Counted from the first letter of the stretch, positions 8,913-19,695 are shown. The stretch is 64,000 bases of DNA from Mycobacterium sp. PSTR-4-N (GCF_022348085.1 NZ_JAKRFN010000014.1:62001-126000); one strand, 5' to 3'. Program-made: numbers and translations. Notes: a model not told the origin generated them from the sequence alone.

Positions 8913-9263
8913 TTCGGCGTTCAGGGCCTGGAGGTGGGCCCGGATGCGCACGTAGCGCTCCAGAAACAACCGCTCGTCCAGGCGCTTGCGGCGCAGCCAG
9001 CCGGTGACCTCGTCGTTGCATTTGCTGGCGTTGCACGGCCCGCACGCCGGCACCACGTTGTCGACGGTGTAGCGGCCGCCGCGCGAGATCGCCATTACGC
9101 AGTCCCGCTGCATCGTGCCCGTCGTCGACCCGCAGTAGGCGCAGCCGTTCCAGGCCGCCTTGATCGCCGTCCACTGCGTGGCGGTGAGGTCGTTGACGAC
9201 GGCCGCGACGCGCCGCTTGCGCCGGCGCGCCGCTCTGGCCCTGCGACTGTTACTGACCGCCAC
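8871..9263 (-). CDS. small HNH endonuclease domain protein
   Basis: A 130-residue protein that begins with a very basic stretch (SRRARAARRRKRR) and contains an HNH-like module: NGCAYCGSTTG, then RDCVMAISRGGRYTVDNVVPACGPCNASK. The two CxxC pairs should bind zinc; the first His of the HNH signature is replaced by Cys-Val (RDCVMAISRGG), so cleavage activity is less certain. Starts at GTG 9263. It is transcribed towards the DUF5130 gene and follows pepN on the same strand, with a palindrome between. It resembles HNH proteins scattered in actinobacteria and has no neighbouring phage genes. Confidence 0.75.
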   Translation of the reverse strand: MAVSNSRRARAARRRKRRVAAVVNDLTATQWTAIKAAWNGCAYCGSTTGTMQRDCVMAISRGGRYTVDNVVPACGPCNASKCNDEVTGWLRRKRLDERLFLERYVRIRAHLQALNAESAPTVVADAGLLP

Positions 9264-9289
9264 CGCGTGAGCTTAAGCGCGCTCGGGCG

Positions 9290-9353
9290 CCGCGAGCGCG
9301 CGCAGACTGTCGACCGCGAGCGGCGTGTCGCGGGCAGACACGCGCGCTCGCGG
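9290..9353. repeat. GC-rich intergenic palindrome downstream of pepN
   Basis: Perfect 13-bp arms CCGCGAGCGCGCG (9290-9302) and CGCGCGCTCGCGG (9341-9353) flank an inner stretch with GACTGTCG and GGGCAGAC. It fills most of the gap between the pepN stop and the start of the small HNH gene, both on the minus strand, and may end pepN transcripts. Confidence 0.6.
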
Positions 9354-9372
9354 TACGGGGCCGGGCTAGCGG

Positions 9373-11958
<2,586 letters not shown>

Positions 11959-12043
11959 GGTCGTCAACACTAGTCTCAACCCGGGAAGACAGGACGGGTC
12001 CAGATGGTTGACCCGGTCAACACCGACTCGAAGAGGAGACCTC

Positions 12044-12652
12044 ATGGCCGAGAAGTCCCGCGCCGATTTCTGGTTCGACCCGCTGTGCCCCTGGTGCTGG
12101 ATCACCTCCCGCTGGATTCTCGAGGTGGAGAAGGTCCGCGACATCGACGTCAACTTCCACGTGATGAGCCTCGCCGTGCTCAACGAGGGCAGGGACCTGC
12201 CCGAGGAGTACCAGGAGATGATGAAGAAAGCCTGGGGACCGGTGCGTGTCGCGATCGCCGCCGAGCAGGCCCACGGCGCCGACGTGCTCGCACCGCTGTA
12301 CACCGCGATGGGCACCCGCATCCACAACCAGGACAACAAGGACTTCACCCAGGTGATCGCGGAATCGCTCGCCGAGGTGGGGTTGCCCGCCGAACTCGCG
12401 GAGGCGGCCGACTCGGACGCCCATGACGAGGCGCTGCGCAAGAGCCACCACGAGGGCATGGACGCCGTCGGTGACGACGTCGGCACGCCGACCATTCACG
12501 TCAACGGGGTGGCGTTCTTCGGGCCGGTGCTGTCGAAGATCCCGCGCGGTGAAGAGGCCGGAAAGCTGTGGGACGCCTCGGTGACGTTCGCCTCCTACCC
12601 GCACTTCTGGGAGCTCAAGCGTTCCCGCACCGAGGCGCCCTCCTTCGACTGA
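12044..12652 (+). CDS. DsbA-fold mycothiol-dependent oxidoreductase/nitroreductase (Rv2466c type)
   Basis: A 202-residue thioredoxin-fold protein with the active site CPWC at residues about 15-18 (FWFDPLCPWCW) and the cis-Pro segment VGTPTIHVNG near residue 150. The Rv2466c family uses mycothiol as reductant, belongs to the oxidative stress response and can reduce some nitro compounds. No signal peptide, so it acts in the cytosol, unlike periplasmic DsbA. Start ATG 12044 is preceded by GAGGAG. It stands alone between pepN (divergent) and the permease cassette, where synteny with M. tuberculosis is broken before rpiB. Confidence 0.9.
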   Translation: MAEKSRADFWFDPLCPWCWITSRWILEVEKVRDIDVNFHVMSLAVLNEGRDLPEEYQEMMKKAWGPVRVAIAAEQAHGADVLAPLYTAMGTRIHNQDNKDFTQVIAESLAEVGLPAELAEAADSDAHDEALRKSHHEGMDAVGDDVGTPTIHVNGVAFFGPVLSKIPRGEEAGKLWDASVTFASYPHFWELKRSRTEAPSFD

Positions 12653-12718
12653 GTGCCGTGTGTTACCAACAGGTTGCCTCCGGTTGCGCAGTGAGGACGC
12701 CGCCCTCACCGTAGATCG

Positions 12719-14110
12719 GTGACAGTCACCGAACGCAGCACCGACGGCTCCTACCGGGATCGCGTGGTCGCCGTCGAACCGGGCGGCACGGAGTACATCG
12801 CCGAGGCCGACCGGCACGGGAAGCCGAGCCAACTGTTCTGGACGTGGACGTCGCCGAACCTGGAGTTCGCGACGATCTTCGTCGGCATGCTCGCGGTGCT
12901 CGCGTTCGGGATGACGTTCTGGCAGGCGGTCGCCGGCATCGTGGTGGGTACCGGCCTGGGCGCGCTGGCGCACTACTTCCTGTCGGCCCGCGGTCCGCTG
13001 CACGGTGTGCCGCAGATGGTGTTGGGGCGGTTGGCGTTCGGCTTCAAGGGCAACGCGGTGCCCTCGGTGCTGATGTCGGTCACCGCGGGGGTGGGCTGGT
13101 TCGCCACCAACAGCGTCAGCGGTGCGTTCGCGCTGTCCACGCTGTTCGGTATCGGGCCGCTGCTGGGCCTGGTGATCATCGTGGCGGCGCAGACCGCGCT
13201 GGCGTTCTTCGGCCACAACCTGGTGCAGGCGTTCGAGCGGTACTCGTTCCCGGTGCTCGCGGTGGTGTTCCTCGCGGCCTCGGTGGCGATCTTCGCCCAC
13301 GCCGACATCGGGAACGCCGCACCGGCCGCCGAGGGGGTGGGCGGCCTGGGCGGCTTCCTGCTCACGGTGGGAACGTCGTTCGGCTATGCGGCCGGGTGGA
13401 CGCCGTATGCCGCGGACTTCACCAGGTACCTGCCGGCGACGGTGTCCGGTCCGCGCACCGGATTCTTCGCCGCCGCTGGGCTTTTCACCGCCTGCGTGGT
13501 TCTGGAGGTGGTGGGCGCCGCGTCGGTGACGACGGGCGAGGCCTCGCTGGCCGACCCCACCGGCTCGTTCACCGCCGAGCTGGCCTCGCCGCTGGCCAAA
13601 GCAACACTGTTGGCGATCGCGGTCGGTGCGATCGCGGCCAACGCCATCAACGTGTACTCCGGCGCGATGGCATTCGTCTCGACCGGTATCACCCTGCCCG
13701 CGCATGTCGCCCGCGCGTTGGTGACGGTGTTCTTCGGCGTGGCCGGCTTCCTGGTGGCGTGGTGGGCGCTGCCCGACGCCGCGCACAGCTACGAGGCGTT
13801 CCTGCTGATCATCGCGTACTGGGTGGGTCCGTGGCTCGGGGTCGTCTTCGCCGATCAGTACCTGCGCCGCGGTCGGCCCGTCGCGCATCTGCTCTATGAC
13901 CGCTCCTACACGAACTGGGGTGGGCTGGCGGCGTTCCTGATCGGCCTGGTGGCTTCGGTGGTGCTCTTCGCCAACCAGGAGAAGCTCGTCGGCGTGGTGG
14001 CGGCCGCGGTCCCGCAGCTCGGCGACATCACCTTCTTCGTCGGTTTCGTCCTCGCCTGGGCCGCATACTGGGTGCTGTGCCGGAAAACGATCGCCACCCC
14101 CACGCCGTGA
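12719..14110 (+). CDS. NCS1-family nucleobase permease, probably for cytosine
   Basis: A 463-residue membrane protein with about 12 hydrophobic segments. The N-terminal SPNLEFATIFVGMLAV and the GVGWFATNSVSG and GYAAGWTPYAADFTRYLP stretches are typical of the NCS1 (purine, cytosine, allantoin, thiamine) symporters. Starts at GTG 12719 and overlaps the cytosine deaminase gene by 4 bp (GTGA), which makes cytosine or a related pyrimidine the most likely cargo. It is the first gene of a three-gene cassette not found between the flanking genes in M. tuberculosis. Energy coupling by sodium or protons cannot be read from sequence. Confidence 0.88.
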   Translation: MTVTERSTDGSYRDRVVAVEPGGTEYIAEADRHGKPSQLFWTWTSPNLEFATIFVGMLAVLAFGMTFWQAVAGIVVGTGLGALAHYFLSARGPLHGVPQMVLGRLAFGFKGNAVPSVLMSVTAGVGWFATNSVSGAFALSTLFGIGPLLGLVIIVAAQTALAFFGHNLVQAFERYSFPVLAVVFLAASVAIFAHADIGNAAPAAEGVGGLGGFLLTVGTSFGYAAGWTPYAADFTRYLPATVSGPRTGFFAAAGLFTACVVLEVVGAASVTTGEASLADPTGSFTAELASPLAKATLLAIAVGAIAANAINVYSGAMAFVSTGITLPAHVARALVTVFFGVAGFLVAWWALPDAAHSYEAFLLIIAYWVGPWLGVVFADQYLRRGRPVAHLLYDRSYTNWGGLAAFLIGLVASVVLFANQEKLVGVVAAAVPQLGDITFFVGFVLAWAAYWVLCRKTIATPTP

Positions 14111-14562
14111 CACCACCGCAGGACATGCTGGACGCCATGCTCGACGTGGCGGTCGAGGAAGCACGAAAAGGGTTGGCGGAAGGCGGGATACCCATCGGGG
14201 CGGCGTTGTTCGCCGCCGACGGCACGGTGCTCGGCCGCGGACACAACCAACGGGTGCAGCGCGACGATCCGTCGATTCACGCCGAGACAGACGCGTTCCG
14301 CAACGCGGGCCGTCAGCGCGGTTACGCCACGACGACCATGGTGACCACGCTGTCGCCGTGCTGGTACTGCAGCGGGCTGGTGCGGCAGTTCAACATCGGT
14401 GCCGTGGTGGTCGGGGAGAGCGCGACGTTCACCGGTGGGCACGACTGGCTGGCCGAGCACGGCGTGCAGGTCACCGTGCTCGATGACGAGCGGTGCAAGA
14501 CGATGATGACGGACTTCATCGCGGCGCACCCCGAACTGTGGGCGGAGGACATCGGAGAGTGA
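14107..14562 (+). CDS. yeast-type cytosine deaminase (CDA superfamily)
   Basis: Deaminates cytosine to uracil; cytosolic zinc enzyme of 151 residues. Zinc motifs are SIHAETDAFRNAG and TTLSPCWYCSG. The C-terminal third follows fungal Fcy1 unusually closely, with VVGES, the DDERCK segment and a final WAEDIGE, where the yeast protein ends WFEDIGE. It is not related to the CodA amidohydrolase of E. coli. Start set at GTG 14107, which overlaps the permease stop; GTG 14077 and ATG 14125 are alternatives. Overlap at both ends with transporter and oxygenase genes points to one transcript and one pathway. Confidence 0.88.
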   Translation: MTPPQDMLDAMLDVAVEEARKGLAEGGIPIGAALFAADGTVLGRGHNQRVQRDDPSIHAETDAFRNAGRQRGYATTTMVTTLSPCWYCSGLVRQFNIGAVVVGESATFTGGHDWLAEHGVQVTVLDDERCKTMMTDFIAAHPELWAEDIGE

Positions 14563-15518
14563 GTGTGATTGCAAGCGTTGATCTTTCGCGGTGGCGCCAG
14601 GGTGGCGCGGACGCCGACGCGGTGGCCGCGGAGGTGGACGAGGGTCTGCAGCGGGCGGGTTTCATCCTGGTGACCGGGCATGGCGTCGACGCGCAGCTGG
14701 CCGCCGGTGTGCGCGCTGCGGCCCGCGAGTTCTTCGCGTTGCCTGCGCCGGTGAAGGGCCGCTACGCGGTACCGGTCGGCGGGCACGGGTGGATCGGCCC
14801 GGGAGCGGAGGCCAACGGTTACGCCGAGGGCACCGAAACCCCGCCGGATCTGAAGGAGAGTTTCAGTCTGGGCGCCGAGACCGCCACCGGCGACCCGGAC
14901 GTCGATCGAATCTGGTTCGCGCCCAACGTCTGGCCGTCGGAGACCCCAGAACTGCATCGGTTGGTCGACGAGTACACCGGGCAGATGCGCCGCGTCGCCG
15001 ACGATCTGCTGGCGTTGTTCGCCCATGCACTTCAGTTGCCGGTCAACCCTTTTGCCGAGCTGGCGAGCATGCCGACGTGGACCATGAACATCAACCACTA
15101 TCCGCCCGTCAGCGTGGTCGGCGACCCTGAGCCGGGCCAGTTCCGCATCGGCCCGCACACCGACTTCGGCACCGTGACGATCCTCGATCGCGAGCCGGGC
15201 GCCGGCGGGCTGCAGGTGTTCAGCGAGGAGGCCGGCTGGGAGGACGCGCCCTATGATCCGGCGGCGCTGACCGTCAACATCGGGGATTTGCTCGAGTACT
15301 GGAGCGGCCGGCGATGGCCGTCGGGCCGGCACCGCGTGCTGCCGCCGCAGCCGCACGCTCCGGAAGAGGATCTCGTGTCGCTGATCTACTTCTACGAGGC
15401 CAATCACGACGCGGTGGTGAGCCCGCTCGCGCCGCCCGTCGGCCGGGTTGCGGGACTGACGCCGGTCACGACGTCGGACTTCATCAAAGAACGGCTCGAC
15501 GCGATCACCATCGGCTGA
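14559..15518 (+). CDS. isopenicillin-N-synthase-like non-heme Fe(II) oxygenase
   Basis: A 319-residue double-stranded beta-helix oxygenase with an N-terminal DIOX_N-type region (AGFILVTGHGVD) and C-terminal iron site: HTDFGTVTIL supplies His and Asp, and GRHRVLPP the second His. The 2-oxoglutarate-binding Arg of the usual RxS motif is replaced by Leu (DLVSLIYF), so the co-substrate is uncertain. Start GTG 14559 overlaps the deaminase stop and has GGAGG at 14544-14548. The fungal thymine 7-hydroxylases belong to this same superfamily, which fits the nucleobase context, but the substrate here is inferred from neighbours only. Confidence 0.8.
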   Translation: MSVIASVDLSRWRQGGADADAVAAEVDEGLQRAGFILVTGHGVDAQLAAGVRAAAREFFALPAPVKGRYAVPVGGHGWIGPGAEANGYAEGTETPPDLKESFSLGAETATGDPDVDRIWFAPNVWPSETPELHRLVDEYTGQMRRVADDLLALFAHALQLPVNPFAELASMPTWTMNINHYPPVSVVGDPEPGQFRIGPHTDFGTVTILDREPGAGGLQVFSEEAGWEDAPYDPAALTVNIGDLLEYWSGRRWPSGRHRVLPPQPHAPEEDLVSLIYFYEANHDAVVSPLAPPVGRVAGLTPVTTSDFIKERLDAITIG

Positions 15519-15543
15519 GGTTCCACACCGCGCCTCGAAACCC

Positions 15544-15604
15544 GCCCAACCCGACATTCGGGCGCGATATCAGGGGCTTTTCGCGCCCAACCCGACGTTT
15601 GGGC
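15544..15604. repeat. pair of direct-repeated imperfect palindromes before rpiB
   Basis: Two 20-nt units, 15544-15563 and 15585-15604, begin GCCCAACCCGAC and end CGGGC or TGGGC; they differ at three positions and are spaced 41 bp start to start. Each can fold on itself (GCCCAA with TTGGGC in the second unit). They lie between the oxygenase stop and the rpiB ribosome site (GGAGGA at about 15617) and may end the cassette transcript. Confidence 0.65.
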
Positions 15605-15637
15605 GGGGTGAAGTCCGGAGGAAGTAGGGTATCGGCC

Positions 15638-16111
15638 ATGCGTGTCTACCTCGGCGCCGACCATGCCGGATACGAGCTCAAGCAGGCCGTCATCGAGCAC
15701 CTGAGGGCGGCCGGTCACGAGCCGGTCGACTGTGGCGCCTTCACCTACGACGCCGAGGACGACTACCCGGCGTTCTGCATCGCCGCAGCCGAGAAGACCG
15801 TCGCCGACCCCGGCAGTCTGGGCATCGTGATCGGCGGCTCCGGCAACGGCGAACAGATCGCCGCCAACAAGGTGCCGGGCGTCCGGTGTGCGCTCGCGTG
15901 GAGCACCGAGACGGCGCAGCTGGCCCGCGAACACAACAACGCGCAGGTGATGGGCATCGGCGGTCGTATGCACAGCACCGAGGACGCGCTCGCGATCATC
16001 GACGCGTTTCTCGCGGCGAAGTGGTCGGAAGCGCCGCGTCACCAGCGCCGGATCGACATCCTCGCCGAGTACGAGAACACACACGTCTCACCGCCCGTGC
16101 CGGGAGCCTGA
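15638..16111 (+). CDS. rpiB: ribose-5-phosphate isomerase B
   Basis: Interconverts ribose 5-phosphate and ribulose 5-phosphate in the pentose phosphate pathway. 157 residues, the RpiB/LacAB fold: MRVYLGADHAGYELK at the N-terminus, GGSGNGEQIAANK with Glu72 in the position of the catalytic Glu of the mycobacterial enzyme, and REHNNAQVMGIGGR. Start ATG 15638 has GGAGGA about 15 nt upstream. In M. tuberculosis (Rv2465c) it follows the CPWC protein directly; here the nucleobase cassette is inserted. The DNA glycosylase gene follows at 102 bp. Confidence 0.95.
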   Translation: MRVYLGADHAGYELKQAVIEHLRAAGHEPVDCGAFTYDAEDDYPAFCIAAAEKTVADPGSLGIVIGGSGNGEQIAANKVPGVRCALAWSTETAQLAREHNNAQVMGIGGRMHSTEDALAIIDAFLAAKWSEAPRHQRRIDILAEYENTHVSPPVPGA

Positions 16112-16213
16112 GCCCCCCGAAGAAGTGACGAATCGGGCGCAAGCATCGACGTCAGTCATTACGGCGCCCGGCCGGTTGCCGTGGTCGCGGGTACGGTGCC
16201 GCAGACTTGTCCG

Positions 16214-17014
16214 ATGCCCGAAGGTCACACCATTCATCGCCTCGCGCGACAGCATCAGCGCATGTTCAAGGGGCAGCATGTCGCGGTCAGCAGCCCGCAG
16301 GGCCGCTTCATAGACGGCGCCGACGCGGTCAACGGCAAGGTCTTCACCAGGGCCAGCGCCTACGGCAAGCATCTGTTCCACCACTACGACGGCGGCCGCA
16401 TCGTCCACGTTCACCTCGGCCTGTACGGCAAGTTCAACGTCTTCGACGTCACCGACGGTGTCCCCGATCCGGTGGGCGAGGTGCGGATGCGCATCGTCGG
16501 CACCCAAAAAGGCACCGATCTGCGCGGGCCCACGGCCTGCGAGGTGGTGACCGAAGCAGAGGTCTCGGAGATCCTGGCCCGGCTGGGCCCCGACCCGTTG
16601 CGCAAGGATGCCGACCCCAGCACGGCATGGACACGAATCCACAAGTCGCGCAGAGTGATCGGCGCGCTGCTGATGGACCAGTCGGTGCTCGCCGGAGTCG
16701 GCAACGTGTACCGCAACGAGCTGCTCTACCGCCACCGCATCGACCCGCACCGACCCGGAACCAAGCTGGGGGAGAACGAGTTCGACGACGCGTGGACCGA
16801 CCTCGTCGAGTTGATGAACGTGGGTGTGCGCAAGGGCCGCATCATCACCATCCGACCCGAGGACGACCACGGCCTTCCTCCTTACCGGCCGCGTCGGCCG
16901 CGCACCTACGTGTACCGCCGGGCCGGTGACCCGTGCCGCATCTGCGGGACGTCGATCCGGACCGAGGTGCTCGAAGGGCGCAACCTGTTCTGGTGCCCGA
17001 CCTGCCAAACCTGA
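16214..17014 (+). CDS. Fpg/Nei-family DNA glycosylase, AP lyase
   Basis: Base-excision repair of oxidised bases. Start ATG 16214 gives MPEGHTIH, placing the catalytic Pro at residue 2 and Glu at 3, as required in this family; the ORF opens 11 codons upstream but that would bury the catalytic Pro. The H2TH domain has SVLAGVGNVYRNELLY, and the C-terminus a zinc finger (CRICG...CPTC). 266 residues, matching the Rv2464c (Nei1) type by size and position after rpiB. Nei or Fpg specificity cannot be settled from motifs alone, though PEGH rather than PELP favours Nei. Confidence 0.92.
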   Translation: MPEGHTIHRLARQHQRMFKGQHVAVSSPQGRFIDGADAVNGKVFTRASAYGKHLFHHYDGGRIVHVHLGLYGKFNVFDVTDGVPDPVGEVRMRIVGTQKGTDLRGPTACEVVTEAEVSEILARLGPDPLRKDADPSTAWTRIHKSRRVIGALLMDQSVLAGVGNVYRNELLYRHRIDPHRPGTKLGENEFDDAWTDLVELMNVGVRKGRIITIRPEDDHGLPPYRPRRPRTYVYRRAGDPCRICGTSIRTEVLEGRNLFWCPTCQT

Positions 17015-17056
17015 CTCCGGCGGGCGCCTGGCCGGCCGACCCGGGAGAATCGCCGG

Positions 17057-18745
17057 GTGGAACTGATCCTGGTCGTCGTCGGAGCCATCGTCGTCACCGC
17101 GGTGGCGCACCGCCGCGGGCTCGAACCCGCCCTGATCATCGTCGTCGTCGGCATCGCGGTGTCGTTCCTGCCCGGTTTCGAAGCGCCTGAACTCGATTCA
17201 CACATCCTGCTGTCGGTGGTGTTGCCGCCGCTGCTGTACTCGGCCGCCCTGGACTTCTCCTTCCCGACGTTCCTGCGCAACATCAAGCCGATCCTCGGAC
17301 TCGGTGTGGGGCTCGTCGTCGTCACCGCGTTCACCGTCGCCCTCGTGTCGTCGTGGTTGGTGGTCGTGCCGTTGACGTTCGGCACCGCGCTGGTGCTCGG
17401 CGCCGTCGTGGCCCCGCCCGATGCCGTGACCGCCGTGGCCGTCGGCCGCAAACTGGGGCTGCCCAAGCGGGTCATGTCCATCCTCACCGGGGAGAGCCTG
17501 ATCAACGACGCGGCGGCGCTGGCGCTGTTCTCCGTGGCAGTCGCGCAGGTGGCGGGCAGCCGCACGTTCATCGAGAACCCGGTGTTGCTGTTCGGCTACA
17601 GCGCCGTGCTCGGGCCGCTGGTCGGGGCGGCGCTCGGCTACGTGACCCTGTGGATTCGGCGTCGCCTCGCCAACCCGGCGCTGGAGACGGTGCAGGGGCT
17701 GATGGTGCCGTTCGCGGCCTTCATCGTCGCCGAGGAGCTGCACGCGTCGGGGGTACTCGCCGTGGTGGTCGCCGGATTCGTGGTCGGCAGCGGCACCGTG
17801 GACGCCGGCTACCAGACCCGGCTGCAGGAGCGGTACGTGTGGAACTCGGTGGACGTGCTGCTCGAGGCGTTCGTGTTCGCCTACATCGGCCTGCATCTGC
17901 GGTTCGTGCTCGAGGATCTGCGCGAGGCCCACGAGTCGCTGATGGAGGTGGCCGTCGCGTCGGCGCTCGTCTTGCTGATCGTGCTCGTGATCCGGCCGCT
18001 GTCGGTCTTCGCGATGTTCAGCAGGGGAGTTCTGTCCCGACAGGTCGAAAAGCGGCTCAGCGTGCCCGTTCCCGAGCAGGGCGGCCGGGGTGCACTGGGC
18101 ACCCGCCGCCGTGCGGCCGTCCCGCCGCGGTGGCGCTCACGCATCGACAACCGTGCGTTGAGCTGGCCGGAGAACGTCGTGGTGTCGTGGACCGGCATGC
18201 GGGGGGTGGTGACTCTCGCTGCCGCGGCGGCGATCCCGGTGACCACGGTGACGGGTGACCCGTTCCCGGAGCGCGCCACGATCCAGGCCATCGCGTTCGT
18301 CGTCAGTGTCGGAACGCTTCTGCTGCAGGGCGCGACGCTGCCGCTGCTGATCCGCCGCCTCGAGCTGTCCGCCGACGCCGACCAGGCCTACACGGCGGCC
18401 GAGACACAGAAGGCCGAGCAGGTGGTGCACACCGCGGCGGCGTCCGTGCTCGCCGACTTCCGGGCCAATCCGCCCGCCGGTCTGGACCCCCGGGTCCTCG
18501 CAGAGATCCGGGCGGTCGTCGCCCGGCACTCCCACGACGCCGACGAGATGCCCGACCCGGATGCTCACACACCGCGCGCCGAGGTGTTCGCCCAGCTCTA
18601 CCGCGACGTGCTGTCCGCTCAACGGCACGCCTTGATCACCGAGCGCGACGAGGGGCGTATCGACGACGAGGCGGTGCGGGCGATGCTGGAGCGGTTGGAC
18701 CTCCAGGAGGCCGGTGTGTCGGCCCGGCTGGAGAGCCGGTTCTAG
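17057..18745 (+). CDS. CPA1-type monovalent cation/proton antiporter
   Basis: A 562-residue membrane protein with about 12 transmembrane segments in the first 410 residues and a cytosolic C-terminal tail. GESLINDAAALALF near residue 150 carries the paired Asn-Asp of the ion site in the CPA1 (NhaP/NHE, YjcE) group. It should exchange sodium or potassium for protons across the plasma membrane. GTG 17057 start. A basic loop at about residues 320-370 (KRLSVPVPEQGGRG...) interrupts the membrane region. The stop TAG overlaps the stop of the convergent next gene by 4 bp. It begins a block absent from this place in M. tuberculosis. Confidence 0.88.
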   Translation: MELILVVVGAIVVTAVAHRRGLEPALIIVVVGIAVSFLPGFEAPELDSHILLSVVLPPLLYSAALDFSFPTFLRNIKPILGLGVGLVVVTAFTVALVSSWLVVVPLTFGTALVLGAVVAPPDAVTAVAVGRKLGLPKRVMSILTGESLINDAAALALFSVAVAQVAGSRTFIENPVLLFGYSAVLGPLVGAALGYVTLWIRRRLANPALETVQGLMVPFAAFIVAEELHASGVLAVVVAGFVVGSGTVDAGYQTRLQERYVWNSVDVLLEAFVFAYIGLHLRFVLEDLREAHESLMEVAVASALVLLIVLVIRPLSVFAMFSRGVLSRQVEKRLSVPVPEQGGRGALGTRRRAAVPPRWRSRIDNRALSWPENVVVSWTGMRGVVTLAAAAAIPVTTVTGDPFPERATIQAIAFVVSVGTLLLQGATLPLLIRRLELSADADQAYTAAETQKAEQVVHTAAASVLADFRANPPAGLDPRVLAEIRAVVARHSHDADEMPDPDAHTPRAEVFAQLYRDVLSAQRHALITERDEGRIDDEAVRAMLERLDLQEAGVSARLESRF

Positions 18746-19569
18746 AAGTCGAACCCGCCGCCGAAGTCGCCCCCGCCGAAGTCGCCCCCGCCGAAATCGC
18801 CACTGCCCCAGTCTCCGCCGCCACCGTCCCAGCCGCCGCCGGTGTCGGCACCGTCGAACCCGCCGTCCGAGCCTGCGCCGTCGAGCTGACCCTGTTCCAT
18901 CCCGTCGGCGAACCCGTCGCCGTAGCCGTTCTCGAAAGCGTTCGCGTCATAGCCGACCCCGGCCATGCCGGAGAACAGCGAGCTGAAGAGCAGCGCCGAG
19001 CCGATGCCCCACGCACCGGCCACCAGGGCGGGCTTCCACCACGGCTCGGAATACCAGCCGGCGGGCACCGGGCGTCCGGCGACCCGGCCGCCCGGGTAGT
19101 AGTTGGGCGTGCGCTGCGACGGTGTCGGCGACGCCTCGATCTGTCGGCCGTCGAAGTCGACACGGCGGTCCTCGGTGACGACACCGGCCGAGCGCTGACC
19201 GGACAGTGCCTCGAGGTCCGGCCCCGGATCCATTCCCATCGCGGTCCGTGCCGCTCGCACGTAGTAGAGCCCTTCGACGGCGCTCTCCTTGGCCAGTGCG
19301 GCCTGCTTCACAGTGGTGGCCTGGTCGATCTGCGAGGAGGCCGCGGTGTACCGCTCGGAGGCGTCGGCCAACGCCTGCTTGGAGGCGTCGTCGGTTCCGC
19401 TGAGTGCGAACACCTGACCGCCGAGGCGCTCGATGACACGACGGGCGTCGGCCTTGGCGTCGGCCAGTGAAGCCGCGCTGCGCTGACCGGATGCCTTCGA
19501 CGATGCGTAGACGGCGATTCCGATCGCCGCGACCACCAGCACGATGAGGAGCAGGAGAACGCCTTCCAT
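18742..19569 (-). CDS. membrane-anchored DUF1542-like protein with Gly-rich tail
   Basis: 275 residues. One N-terminal transmembrane helix (residues about 3-22), then an Ala-rich helical region, and a second hydrophobic stretch near 185-205 (PALVAGAWGIGSALLFSSLF). The last 50 residues are Gly/Asp-rich and end in tandem GDFGG units encoded by a 15-bp direct repeat (about 18754-18800). I know related actinobacterial proteins only as DUF1542 hypotheticals; the Gly-rich tail resembles TPM-domain proteins. Function unknown. It converges on the antiporter gene with a 4-bp overlap of stop codons. Confidence 0.8.
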   Translation of the reverse strand: MEGVLLLLIVLVVAAIGIAVYASSKASGQRSAASLADAKADARRVIERLGGQVFALSGTDDASKQALADASERYTAASSQIDQATTVKQAALAKESAVEGLYYVRAARTAMGMDPGPDLEALSGQRSAGVVTEDRRVDFDGRQIEASPTPSQRTPNYYPGGRVAGRPVPAGWYSEPWWKPALVAGAWGIGSALLFSSLFSGMAGVGYDANAFENGYGDGFADGMEQGQLDGAGSDGGFDGADTGGGWDGGGGDWGSGDFGGGDFGGGDFGGGFDF

Positions 19570-19695
19570 GGCTCACAGCGTACCGACAGGTCAGCCAGGA
19601 AGCCGGTGTCGTTTCAGGCCCTCGCCCCCGGGTAGCAGAGCCGTCGACCGTTGGCGCCGTCGGCGCCGCACGACACGAAAGGACGTGACACACCG

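Noticed and set aside
11959..12495. N-terminal extension of pepN of about 179 codons
   Set aside because: It runs antisense through the CPWC oxidoreductase gene; GTG 11958 gives exactly the family length of 861 residues.
12017..14164. A 715-codon minus-strand frame opposite the permease
   Set aside because: Antisense shadow; the plus-strand frame gives a clean 12-helix permease.
18754..18800. Short tandem repeats as a CRISPR-like array
   Set aside because: They are in-frame 15-bp repeats that encode the Gly-rich GDFGG tail of a membrane protein; no spacers.
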